Shown: positions 35,899 through 45,977, counted from the first letter of the stretch. The stretch is 64,000 bases of DNA from Chlorops oryzae (GCA_020466095.1 CM035808.1:1410190-1474189); one strand, 5' to 3'. Translations and numbers: made by a program. The notes: generated by a model from the letters alone, not told the origin.

Positions 35899-36656
35899 GC
35901 TATGGCGGCATATCACCGCGAACCCAATGGGGCCGCATTGCTGCGCTGATTTACGCCCTTTTTGGCATTCCGATTGTGCTGCTCTATCTCTCGGCCATGG
36001 GTGAGGCATTGTCGGCTGGCATGCGTTGCATATTTCGTAAATTTCGTTCGAAGAGCGCCGTTCGCAGCGGGAGCGGCAGCAGCGTCAACAGCAGCAACAG
36101 CAGCAGCGGCGGCGGGGGCATTGGCAATAATGTTAAATTACCGCCTGGAGGCGAAAATATCAAAGGGCCAATGCTTGGCAACAACAAGCATTACGTGCAC
36201 CATCACAACAGCAAAATGCACCCGAACACCCCGCCAGGAGCCCACCACTACGGATTGCATCAAACGAAATCATCGTCGTCGTATCAAAAAAGTCCCAAGC
36301 ATACATCACCGAGCATCCCGATATCCATTTGCGTTATGGTCTTAATCTGCTATATAACATCGGGCGCCGTCCTCTTCCATAAAATACAAAATTGGACAGT
36401 GCTCGAGTCGCTGTACTTCTGCTTCACATCGCTGGGTACAATTGGCTTCGGTGAGCTGGCACCGACTGGCAATCTAACCTTATACCTGGCATCGGGTTAC
36501 ATTTTGGTCGGGATGGCCGTTGTGGCGATGTGCTTCAGTCTGATACAAACGGAAATTGTCATGTGGCTGCGCAAATTCAGCGTGCAAGATCATGTTATGC
36601 CGCAGCCGGAGGAAGTGGCTTTGGTCTCGGTGGCCGTGACACCGAAATCCTCTTGA
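35899..36656 (+). CDS. K2P potassium channel, exon from pore 1 through M4 to first stop
   Basis: This large exon encodes the remaining core. It reads YGGISPRTQWGRIAALIYAL, then FGIPIVLLYLSAMGEALSAG (M2). A cytosolic linker of about 100 residues follows, rich in Ser, Gly, His and Asn. Next come M3 (ISICVMVLICYITSGAVLFH), pore 2 with the filter TSLGTIGFGE, and M4 (YILVGMAVVAMCFSLIQTEI). A short tail ends VALVSVAVTPKSS with TGA at 36654. GYG in pore 1 with GFG in pore 2 is the normal K2P pattern. The exon is entered in frame from 3564 (G|GC), and the window encodes 327 residues to this stop. The internal ATG codons are not the gene start. The TGA may not be the only terminus, because two downstream blocks (36682-37242, 37264-37515) look like a longer tail of the same protein in another frame. 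Role inferred: a background K+ conductance, probably neuronal. Confidence 0.96.
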
Positions 36657-36681
36657 CAACGACCGACAGCCGATTTTTTAG
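36636..36681 (+). other. Candidate mini-intron or frame break between K2P core and long tail
   Basis: The channel core is read in one frame up to TGA 36654; the tail is read in another from 36682, right after gattttttag. That TAG is both an in-frame stop of the tail frame and a plausible acceptor. Donors in matching phase are GTGACA at 36636 (46-bp intron), GTGGCC at 36630, GTCTCG at 36624 and GTGGCT at 36615 (67 bp). None is a strong consensus. Retaining such an intron would give the short SVAVTPKSS end; removing it would give the long tail. The third frame is open across the whole break (TTTDSRFF), so two compensating indels are an equally possible cause. Confidence 0.4.
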
Positions 36682-37242
36682 CCGGTGGCGGTGGGCGGCG
36701 GTGGCATCGGCCCAGCAACTCTCGGCAACAATATCGGCCATCATCAGACATTGTTCTTCGGACCGGCACACGGTCTGTCACAATACGGTTCGTTGCCGCG
36801 TCGTTCGACGCCGATGGCAGCGGCATCGGCATTTCAGCGGAATGCACCCATACGTCGTTCGACGGGCATACCCGAGCATCATATCGAATATTTTGTGCCG
36901 CGGAGTATAAGCGAATTCAATTTGTCGGGTGTCGGTGATCTGGCGCTGCCACCGCCCAGACGTACTGCTCTTGGATTGCCGCATGGCATACAAATGGGTG
37001 GTCCACCACCACCGCCACCGACACTGATGTGCGCGCCAATCCCACCGCAGCAGCAGCAAATGCAAATTCTTATCAAGCCGCGCGAGAAAATGGTCACTTT
37101 CGAGGATGAGTCCAAGGTGCTGCAGTCGCCGGCGTCTGTGGTGACATCCTCGTCGACGACGACGACGACGCTGTGTCCACATGGCGTGCCAACAACGCCG
37201 CATAAATCAACGACGATGGGCGGCGTCAACGATGTGTTTATG
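36682..37242 (+). CDS. K2P C-terminal tail, block 1 (out of frame with the core as given)
   Basis: These 187 codons have no start of their own but strong coding character: GC-rich third positions, and well-formed segments such as HGLSQYGSLPRRSTP, HHIEYFVPRSISEFNLSGVG, a proline run, PPQQQQMQILIKPREKMVTF and a Ser/Thr-rich end NDVFM before TGA 37243. Composition and placement fit a long cytosolic tail of this channel; the RSISEFNLSG and EKMVTFEDE stretches look like conserved docking or phosphorylation segments, though that is inference. The block begins just after TAG 36679 and differs in frame from the channel core. It probably joins the core by a small alternative intron, or the break is a sequence or real indel. 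Opposite-strand frames over this block are low-complexity Pro/Arg/Ser shadows and are not reported. Confidence 0.7.
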
Positions 37243-37245
37243 TGA

Positions 37246-37263
37246 CGCGAGTCGCTTAGGTGA
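37246..37263 (+). other. Two in-frame TGA codons between tail blocks
   Basis: Five sense codons (RESLR) lie between TGA 37243 and TGA 37261, in the same frame as both tail blocks. The first stop has a C after it (TGA C), which in animals is the leakiest stop context. In the +1 frame the same bases read DASRLGDH without a stop, so a pair of small indels would also join the blocks. Confidence 0.5.
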
Positions 37264-37515
37264 TCACATGGCATTGGCAGCGGCAGCGGCGGCGGCATTA
37301 GTCTGATAAGCGATAAATCCAAGGAGCACATTAATAACGAACACGATGACGACGGCGACGATGATGATGATGATGATGATGATGACGACGGTGGAGATGG
37401 CGATGATGATGAGGTGGCGAATGCCACGAACAACGCCAACGAATGTGATTCGCTAAGCGGAAGTCTCGGTGAATTGAAACCCAAAACATTGCCGGGCGAT
37501 GTTATACGAGTGTAG
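37264..37515 (+). CDS. K2P C-terminal tail, block 2 with PDZ-ligand-like end
   Basis: This block continues the frame of tail block 1 beyond the TGA at 37261 for 83 codons: SHGIGSGSGGGISLISDKSK, a long aspartate run coded by GAT/GAC, an Asn/Ala stretch, then CDSLSGSLGELKPKTLPGD and the end DVIRV before TAG 37513. The hydrophobic-x-hydrophobic terminus is a class II PDZ-ligand pattern, which would suit scaffold anchoring of a channel. The aspartate run could partly reflect a GAT microsatellite, but the mixed codons and the clean 3' part argue for real coding. There is no start of its own, so it can only be expressed through the K2P transcript by splicing, readthrough or a corrected frame. Confidence 0.6.
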   Translation, partial: SHGIGSGSGGGISLISDKSKEHINNEHDDDGDDDDDDDDDDDGGDGDDDEVANATNNANECDSLSGSLGELKPKTLPGDVIRV

Positions 37516-38189
37516 AGAGTCGAAAACTGAGAACCGAAAACTTAAAGGACGATTGATGCTTATCCTTTTCCCACGATATAGAGGTCAAGCTCCATTTAGA
37601 ATCAATAAATGTGTAGTTCATAGGCGTGTGTACGAGTATGTGTGCGTAAGTCATTCAATTTCTTTGTTACCATTTAACCCAATTTAACGGTGACGGGTGT
37701 AGTCTTTAGCTGAATGTGATTAAATTAAAATTAAAATTAAATTAAATTTATTACATTAAAAGTAATACTAATGCTTGTAATCGTCAGTTTTCCTAGACAT
37801 TACCCAATGAGCGAAAACTTGTTATGTTTGTAAATATTTTTGTAGTCAAAGTGTAGCTCTCAAAGATAATAGGGTTAAGTTCAATTAAGCTAAGTAAAGT
37901 AAAGTTAAGTTAGGAACAGATATCGTTGAAGGATTCGAATCTTAAAAATATTCTTGTGTTCCTTATACGCAAAACATTGGAAAGGCTTAGAGTAGGTTTG
38001 CTTGGTTCAGTGGCGGTTCGGTGGCGGTTCGGTGGCGTAGGCGGAGTTATTGCTAAAAATCTAGGCCTGTTAAATCCCAATTGAGATTAATAATTATTAT
38101 GATTATAATCATTACCCTTCGTTAGTAGTTTCTTAAGTATTGTATCACTATAAATTTGATATTTTTAATTTTTCTTATTGTTAGTCATT
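37516..38189 (+). other. K2P 3' UTR and flank
   Basis: Follows the last candidate stop. It contains the AATAAA at 37604 and AT-rich sequence; nothing else stands out. Confidence 0.5.
37604..37609 (+). terminator. Poly(A) signal candidate of the K2P gene
   Basis: AATAAA about 90 bp after the last candidate stop, followed by GT-rich sequence (cgtgtgtacgagtatgtgtg). It fits the 3' end of the transcript. Other AATAAA hexamers exist in this AT-rich DNA, so it is not proven. Confidence 0.5.
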
Positions 38190-38995
38190 AGTAGAGCTCG
38201 GATTTTGAATATATTAATTTTTTTTTTGAATTATTTGAATTTAACTGTGCTTTTTAAATATTTTATTCACTGAAGTAGGCGTTTTTTTGTTAATTTGACA
38301 ATTCAACATTTTAATAGGCATACTAAATCGAACTGATTTGGAATTTTTGATTGTGCATTTTTTGAATATTTTGAATTTTTGCAATTAAAAAAAAATTTTT
38401 TTGCATTTTTTTTTTGAATATTTTGCATTAAAAAAAAATTTTTTTTGAATATTTTGAATTTTTTGCATTTAAAAAAAATTTTTGTTTGAATATTTTGAAT
38501 TTTTTGCATTTTTTTGCAATTTTTTTGAACATTTTGAATTTTTTGCATTTTTTTGAATATTTTGATTTTTTGCATTTTTGTTTGAATTTTTTTGAATATT
38601 TCGAATTTTGTGCATTTAAAAAAAATTATTTTTTGAATATTTTGAATTTTTTGCATTAAAAAAAATTTTTTTTTTTGAATATTTTTTTTGAATTGTTTGC
38701 ATTTAAAAAAAATTTTTTTTTGGAATATTTTGCATTTTTTGCATTTTGGTTTGAAATTTTTTGAAATTTTTGCATTTTTTTAAAAATATTTTGAGTTTTT
38801 TTGCATAAAAAAAATTTTTTTTTTTGAATATTTTGAATTTTTTGCATTTTTATTGATTTTTTTTTTAATATTTTGAAATTTTTGATTTTTTTAAAATTTT
38901 TTAAATATTTTGAATTTTTTGCATTTTGTTTTTTGAATTTTTTTGGAATATATTTTTGCAATATTTTTTTTTTTCATTTTTGTACATATTCAAAT
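38190..38995. repeat. GAATATTTT repeat bounded by GCTCGGATTTTGAAT and ATTCAAATTCCGAG
   Basis: The left edge GAGCTCGGATTTTGAATAT is the approximate reverse complement of the right edge ATATTCAAATTCCGAGGC. The interior consists of many TTTTTTGAATATTTTGAA and TTTTTTGCATTT copies. The minus-strand Lys/Asn/Gln frames are simple-repeat artefacts. Same family as 57303-57785. Confidence 0.85.
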
Positions 38996-38999
38996 TCCG

Positions 39000-40310
39000 A
39001 GGCATAGTCATTAGGGTTGGGAATTAATCGGGACTCCTTCGGATTGATGAAAAAATCTAAAACTAAGCCAAGAATCTAAATCTAATACTTAGATTAAATT
39101 TCAATTATTTCGAATTGTTTTTCATTTTAATTTGATTCTAATCAAAATTAGGTAAAATTAATGGAAAAGCATTCCGACGTAATTCAAAATTAATTCAAGA
39201 ATAATTTAATAATAATTAAAAATAATCTGAATTTAATTGGGAAAATTTTTTAATCGTTTTTAAAATTTTTTTTTTTAAATTTAAAATTAATTTTTAGTTT
39301 TAATTGATTTCATTCAAATTTAATTAAAACTTATCAAAAGTGAATCGAAAATAATCTTTTTTAATTTGGACTATTTTTGATTTTTGAAGGAATAATTTGA
39401 AAATAAGTCATAATAATCTCAATCTAATCGGGATTATTTTTTGATTTATGCCTAAAATCCAACATTGCGAGAGCCCGATGCGAGAGCGCGAGGCGAGACG
39501 CACACAAATTTCAATACATTCAATCATATGGGTCAAGCTCCAATGTATCGCACTGCGAGACCTCGTAGCGAGAAAATTTTGAAAATTTTTATATTTCTCG
39601 TCGCGAGGCAATTTGACAGTTTAATGATGTAGCTATTTTTTGAGTACTCGCTATTGGGTACTCGTTTAAGCTAATAAAACAAAAACTGTTCACTGTTCCG
39701 TGAAAAAGAGCTTTTAGAATATTTCGCGAGCTTCGGTTCATTTTGAAAATTTTTTGAAAATTCTGAATTAAAATTTAAACTCAAGTGATAGCGTATAATT
39801 TTTATGAGTACTCTGTACTCGTTAGATTGGTACTTGGTTCAAATATTGCATTACTAGAAGCGATATTATGCTTTCATCTGCGTGACGCAAAACTCTCATT
39901 GGAGATTAAAATGCGTCACCCAAAACATTTTCGTGACGTCGCGCACTCTCGCATGTTATTTGAATTTTTTGAAAACTTAGTAAAATTAATCAAAAATAAA
40001 TCAAAAGTGATTGAAAAATAATATAAATTCATAAGAAATAATTTTGATTCTTTTAATAATTTTCAATTTAGGGGCTCTGTCAGAAATTAAAAACTTCATA
40101 TAAAAAATGCTTCAGAAATGAAGTTTTTCATTTCTGATAAAACTGGAGAAAATCTCCAAACTTAAAATTAATTTTCTTTATAATTTGGTTTCGATTAAAA
40201 TAAATTAAAATGAATCTTTAGTGAATCGGAAATGATTCAAAAATATTTTGAAATAATTTCAATCAAATTGACATGATTTTTTTAAATTAAATTTTTTATA
40301 ATTGTTCCTT
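39000..40310. other. AT-rich intergenic DNA with a GCGAG cluster and TGACG cluster
   Basis: Degenerate AATTAATCGGGATTATTTT-like words recur. 39465-39610 is GC-richer with repeated GCGAG and a hairpin formed by CCTCGTAGCGAGAAAA and TTTCTCGTCGCGAGG. 39880-39960 has CGTGACGCAAAAC, GCGTCACCC and CGTGACGTCGCGC. No gene was seen. Confidence 0.5.
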
Positions 40311-40311
40311 T

Positions 40312-40446
40312 AACCCGGTAGCGCCTGAGTTGAAAAAAATAAATATTAAAAATAAAATAAAATATGAACCAGTTTTGAAGTTTTGATGACAAAACACGAA
40401 CTTTTTTAGTGATGCCATATGGCATCGCTAGGCGCTACCGGGTTAA
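40312..40446. mobile_element. piggyBac-like MITE, about 135 bp
   Basis: TTAACCCGGTAGCGCCT at the left is the perfect reverse complement of AGGCGCTACCGGGTTAA at the right: a TTAA duplication plus CCCGGTAGCGCCT terminal repeats. TTAA target sites and CCC-starting ends are the hallmark of the piggyBac superfamily. An internal palindrome TGATGCCATATGGCATCGC sits near the right end. No coding capacity. Confidence 0.88.
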
Positions 40447-40449
40447 ATT

Positions 40450-42877
40450 GAATTATAATCAAAATTAATTAATCAAAATTATTCTGGAAAATTTGGATTA
40501 ACACAAAAACTAATTATGAGTGACCAGTTATCCTTCGTTGAGCCCCCAAAAATATGACTTCATTAATTAATCATTAAGCAATAGTTTTTTTTTTTTTTTT
40601 GTAACAGGTCCTTAAAACTCTCACCAACTCCATTACTTAGCTTTTCCCGCTCCCCACTGAATTCGAATGTAATTTAATTAAGTGTTCACCTTTAATTTTT
40701 AATGAGATAAGTTTTCTTTAAGTTTATACGAATCTTTTGCTTACATATTTTTGCAAGTTTATTTCCCCCAGGACCTTTAGCGAAGTTAAAGTTAAGGCAA
40801 AGCGCACAAAACCCTTAAAGTTTTAATTCTTCGAAACACCTCTTTCTAATTCTGTAAACTTACAAACTTCATGCCCCGCCCCCAATCACCCCCTCCCCGC
40901 TTTCTAAGACTTGTGTTTGTTTTTAAACGTACGTCTCTACGGAATCAGCCGGCATTACGGTTATGTCCTTGCAGTGAATCGAGACAAACGAATCGAGTTA
41001 GAGTTCGCTAACAGGACTATGCACGTAACCACAACAGCGGCTTAAACATGCGGTTGCGCTCGTCAAAATGTTTGGCGTAAAAACGCTAACTACCGGCGTC
41101 ATGTGTGTTTTGGAGCGCCAACGTCGAGGAGTCAGAATTCGAGTCGGAATTCAAAATCCTTGCCAGTGTCGGTGGCGGCTGGCTTGGCATCGGTATTGAC
41201 TTCGGCTTCGGGCGAAGGCATGAAAACGAAAACGAAAACGAAAAGCGACAGGACAGAAAAGTAACAAGAACTTGGCAAAAGTTTTTCACTCCAAGAATTT
41301 GTCTTCGGTTTGCCGATGGTGCTCTGCTCTGCTCCTTGCTCGGTATTTTGTAATGCAAGTTGGCTGTGTTTTCTCATTTTCCATTCGGATTTTCTTTTTC
41401 TCGGTATGAAGGATAATATTAGATTTCCATGCATTGCATGTGAAGAACTTTGAAGTTGGGCTTGATGAGCTCCTCTAGACGCGGTGTGGTGCAGTTGGTT
41501 TGCCTAGTGTCGGACTCCTTAGAAGTCGTGAAAGCTTTTTCGTTTGCTTTTCTTAAATGCTCTTTGCCCCCGTGTTCAAAGTTCAGAGAAGTTTCGGATT
41601 TTAAGTTGCACTTTCTTTTACAGATTTCGAGTGTAAAAGATTTTAAGGATTTTTCGAAAAGAAAAGAAAAATTAATTTCCGATCAGAAGAAAATCGTTGG
41701 AATTACTTAATGGAATTCGAGGAAGTGAAATGGATTTAAATTGTTACTGACATGAAGAAAGTTCGAAAGGCAGAGAGAGAGAAAAGGCAAGTCAATCGCA
41801 AGAGAAAGAGAAAATGAAAACAAACGCAAGTCCTTTTTTTTTTGTCAATTTTCTAGAAAGCGTACCATGAAATCTCTTAGCTTTCTTCACATTCTTCCAT
41901 AATTTTCGCGAACGTCAATTGCCTGACAGCGGATATTATTTTTGCTGACCAAAGAAGGGGCGGCGGAAAAATTGAAGAAAAACAAAATGGAAGCGTCTCG
42001 TTAAATAACAATTATCCCTTACCACACAAACCTGGAAAATCGATTTCACTTGGAGGAAAAAATTCACAGAAAAATGAAATGAAATATTTTGTATTTTATA
42101 ATTCTTATCACGAAATGCTTACAAAGGCTTCTTGTTGTCTATTTTGCAACAGATTAACGCTCAGTGATTGATTTATTATTTTATGTCAAGTTGCCTCTTG
42201 AAAGTGGTCCTCTTCTGTTCCATATGATGGCGACAATATTTTATGATTAAAACGTAGACACGTTCAAACAATCGGCTCGGATGCTTTATGTATGTTCAGC
42301 CTACCACGTGATTTTTCTTTTATTTCCATCGACCTTTCTTGCCCTCTTTGTTGTGGCGAAAAAGATTTTATAAACGGAAGAAAATGCCACAATTTTCAAC
42401 ACTTTTTTGATGGACTTTTTTTCAATATTTGCTGGAAAAGAATTTTTTTTTTGTTTAATTAATTTTTTGTCTCAAAATAAGGCCTAATTTCGCTTTAAAT
42501 TAATTTTGAAGCCTTATAAAAACCAATTTTCGGGCCCTCAAAAAGTCTTCCCTAAAGACCAGAAATTTACCTTAATTTAATCGGGATTCCCCTAAACGTA
42601 CAAACTTTCGTCAAACTACGTCAGCCTGCTCTTTTCTTTTTCTCCTCTAAGACTCCCCTAGAGACCAGCAAAGCACTTTTTAATGACGGCAGATTCACCT
42701 AAATTGACAATATTGTTTGATCTCCAATATTACAATTTTATTCTATTTATTTTTTTCTGTTACGAACAGAATCAAGTCCAAAGGTCAAAGGGGAAAATCC
42801 TCAGACTCTCTCTCTCTCTCCTCTTAAATTACAATCGCTTTCGGCATGAACTTATTCAATTAATTCATTTTTCTGGG
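40450..42877. other. Intergenic DNA, no gene seen
   Basis: The overlapping frames at 41086-41434 come from a GAAAACGAAAACGAAAACG repeat and lack gene context. GA-rich stretches lie at 41770-41820. Confidence 0.5.
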
Positions 42878-42993
42878 CAGGGGCGGACTGGGTGTCAAAA
42901 GGCCCACCGGGCGTTTGAAAAATGGGGCTTTCGTGGGGCTAAGAAACGTAACAGCTAAAAAGCACAGCGAACTGGGGGCCCAATTCGCCCCTG
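42878..42993. mobile_element. hAT-like MITE, copy 1, 116 bp
   Basis: Ends CAGGGGCGGACTGGG and CCCAATTCGCCCCTG are inverted. The flanking octamers TTTCTGGG and CTTCTGGG match at seven of eight, as expected for a hAT 8-bp target duplication. Confidence 0.85.
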
Positions 42994-43263
42994 CTTCTGG
43001 GCTTGAAGACATTCCGGAGGATAAACCAAATCATAAAATAAATTGTCGATTCTGGCGATCGAGTTCGTCCATTTTGGGACTTTAAGACTAAGATTTAATT
43101 TATCGACCGGTCTGATCGGTACCGTTCTCTGTTTTCAAGAAATTTTATGAGCTTGGGTCGAAATATTTCCTATTGTTGTTGTTATTGGATTCTTTTATGT
43201 CTTTTGGAAGCATAGGGCCTCAATATTCCCTATTACTATTATTTTCTTAGTAGCCTGCCTTAG

Positions 43264-43475
43264 TAGAGCAACAGAAAATATTTTAGTTTAACACCTAAAT
43301 GTATGCTTTTAAATATTTCAAAATCACTTTATGTAATTTTTAGCCTTTCCAAGTGGAGCTTAATTTAGGATCCAAGAAGCTTATCACATTTCCTCAAATC
43401 CTTGCTAATGGCGTTCTTAATATTTATAAGTATACTTTTGGGTGCTGAAGCAAAATTTTTTTCTGTTGCCTTGCT
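43264..43475. mobile_element. Family A inverted-repeat element
   Basis: AGAGCAACAGAAAATATTTT at the left and TTTTTTTCTGTTGCCTTGCT at the right are inverted. The inner ATGTATGCTTTTAAATATTT and AATATTTATAAGTATACTTT also pair. A GCTCGGAT-type element follows directly. Confidence 0.75.
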
Positions 43476-43483
43476 CATAACCA

Positions 43484-43690
43484 GGGCTCGGATTTTGTTG
43501 ACTTTTATAAATTTAAAGCATACTTTATGGAGTAAAAATTTTGTTCAAATCGATTTTTAACTTCAATATGAATTTTTTTCGAATTTAGAAAAGCGATTTG
43601 AAGTTCAGCTTCACTAGACTTATTCGCAAAATGTTGGTAAGAACATTTTTTTGCCCCACAAAGTATGCTAAATATATATAAAAGTCATTT
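43484..43690. mobile_element. Family D inverted-repeat element
   Basis: Preceded by ACCAGGGCTCGGAT. TTTATAAATTTAAAGCATAC, then TTTATGGAGT, with a partial reverse at CACAAAGTATGCTAAATATA. The interior matches 19437-19654 (GCTTCACTAGACTTATTCGC read on opposite strands). Confidence 0.75.
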
Positions 43691-43972
43691 TTTTTTATTA
43701 CCAAGCCAACCATATTTGGAGTGCTCCGAAAAGGAGTGTAAAGAGACTCCTACCGGAAGCAGGACTTTTGCCAAGACCTCAAAAAATACCACCTACGAGC
43801 ATATAACGAGACTAAACGAGTCACTATATTCAAATTCATAACTGAAAGAGAGTCGAAACACACACTTAAGGAGCATTTTAACAAACATGAAAGATAAATT
43901 TTGAGATCCCGAAAAGTTCACATTTTCCATATTGACTTGACTCGATTGATTGGCTGGGTAGTACCAGCAATT

Positions 43973-44394
43973 AGTAGAGCAAAAAGAAATATTTGATTTC
44001 AGCACCCAAAAGTATGCTTATGAATATTTTGAATTACACGTGATAAAGTATTTGCTTTCAACAGGGGCGGACTGGGGGTCAAAGGGCCCACCGGGCGTTA
44101 CCTAAGAAAAAAAATATTTTAAAAAAATCCTTACATCATGAGTATTGATCCCAGATACAGTTAACTGGGGGGCATTTGCCCGGTTGCCCGTAGGCCCAGT
44201 CCGCCCCTGCATTCAAACACAATTTGAGCAATGCCTTTGGATGTCACGTGGATCCTTTGAATGCCCTTAATTGAACACCATCGCTTAAAATTGTATTTTA
44301 TAATTATAAAATGATATACTCGTTAATTCTTGATTAAAATATTTAATTGCATACCTTTAGGTAATGAATTTAAATATTTCCAGTTGCCCTAGCA
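43973..44394. mobile_element. Family A element interrupted by a hAT-like MITE
   Basis: Left AGTAGAGCAAAAAGAAATAT, then GCACCCAAAAGTATGC; right GCATACCTTTAGGTAATG, then CAGTTGCCCT. The hAT-like copy at 44062-44209 sits inside, so it is younger than its host. Confidence 0.65.
44062..44209. mobile_element. hAT-like MITE, copy 2, 148 bp
   Basis: CAGGGGCGGACTGGGGGTC and GGCCCAGTCCGCCCCTG are inverted over 15 bases. The flanks GCTTTCAA and GCATTCAA match at seven of eight if the last G is shared. Same family as 42878-42993, sharing GGGCCCACCGGGCGTT. Confidence 0.85.
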
Positions 44395-44399
44395 ATTAT

Positions 44400-45975
44400 C
44401 GTTCTTTTTTACGATTGTTGCGCGTCCAGCGAAATTAATTTAATTATTATTTCTATAATTTAATTATGCTGGAAAATATTTCCTCAATGCTCTGATTTTG
44501 CTCTCATTAGAGTATCGATTGTAGATAAACCGATTTTCATCCATGTTTCACATCACTAGATTTTCTCCTGAATTTTTCGATTTTTCTTTTTTTTCGACTG
44601 CATTTGATGATGTAATTACTAATTACATTCATAAAACGAATTTGTAAATATAAAAGAAATTTCAATAAAATCAAATTTAAATTAAGTACTCGTATAGCGT
44701 AAAATGTGCAAATATAATTTGCATGATGGATAAAATTTATGCACACTAGCGAGCATACAAACAGAGGGTGTGAGTGAGAGAGCGAGAGAGGGAGAGAGTT
44801 GTGCGTGTGTGTGTGTTGACTCGATACTTAAAAAACACCAGGGGCATGTGGAAAATTTCTGGGAAAATGGCAGCATTTCAAGCATTAAAATTGATGAAAA
44901 GAGTAAATAAATTTTCAGTTTTATGTATCAAAGCAGTGTTGAACAAAATAATTAGGCATTCTGCATTCATATACCTACATATATATACATTAATAAATAT
45001 ATATAGATTTATATATATATAAATAAACAGTTCCCTACGTGTGTTCTTCATGTGTGTGTGTGTAAATATTAAATAAATCGAAATAAAGAGCATCGCAAGG
45101 GTGCCTTCAAATGCGTTTTGAAGATGTCGCCGCACATTTAAAATTATGAAAATAAATATTAGCAAAAATAAAATAGCATCAAAGCGTAATGAAATGGAAA
45201 TTGCTGTAAATAAATTAGTTTTACGCAAAAAAAAAAAAAATATTTAAAAAAATTAAATCAAATCAAATAATAAGAAAATTAGAGTAATTTAAAGCGCGTC
45301 GATTTTTGATTTCAAATCAAAATCCGGTTCCAAAGACCACAGCGAGCAAAGTGTTTTGCTCCAGTTTAGCATTTCTAAAGGCGCAATATCCAAGGATATT
45401 CGCTCTTAAGTTTGAGTGTTCTGAGTTCCTTGCCAAGAATGTGCGAAAGAATTCATTTTGTCGGACTCTCAAATCAAAATCTGTAAAAAAAAAAAATAAA
45501 AATAGCATAAAATATAAAAAAATAATAATAAAAAGAAAGAGAAAATAGCATGTAAATTGGATAGAAAAAAAAAAACTAAATTTAGTCTAGTCATTTATTG
45601 AGTATTCTGTGCATTTGTAAGTGTAATTTATGGAAAGAAAAAAAAATAATCTAGAAAAACCGAAAAATTGGCAACGAGATCTCTCATTCGCAGTTAAAGA
45701 AACGAGCCGAACACAAATATACTTTAAATAAATTGTATTTGGAGCAAAAACGTCAATAAAAACAAAATATTTTCAACTTTAAATTTATTTCGATCTCATT
45801 TCGATCTGAAAGGCTATCGGTTTCTATAACAAATAGTTTAAAATAGTACAAAAACGTATCGAACCAGTTACAATCCTGCCGTAATTCCTTCTACTCTCCA
45901 ACTACTCACCGATTCGACACAAAAATACCAAGACTTCTCCCTTTTAATTTGGTAACCAATACCTTGAACTGTTTT
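44400..45975. other. Intergenic DNA, no gene seen
   Basis: Short AG/GT microsatellites at 44775-44815, ATATAT runs near 44980-45025, poly-A-rich sequence near 45225-45560. Confidence 0.5.
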
Positions 45976-45977
45976 TT

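Noticed and set aside
36530..36910. 126-codon + strand frame over the K2P core and tail
   Set aside because: Shadow of the two real frames, kept only as evidence that the third frame is open across the frame break.
36778..37484. Minus-strand frames over the K2P tail (Arg/His-rich and Ser/Pro-rich)
   Set aside because: Opposite-strand shadows of GC-rich coding triplets; the + strand reading has the protein-like structure.
38303..38961. Minus-strand Lys/Asn/Gln frames
   Set aside because: Produced by the TTTTGAATATTTTG repeat; low complexity with no start context.
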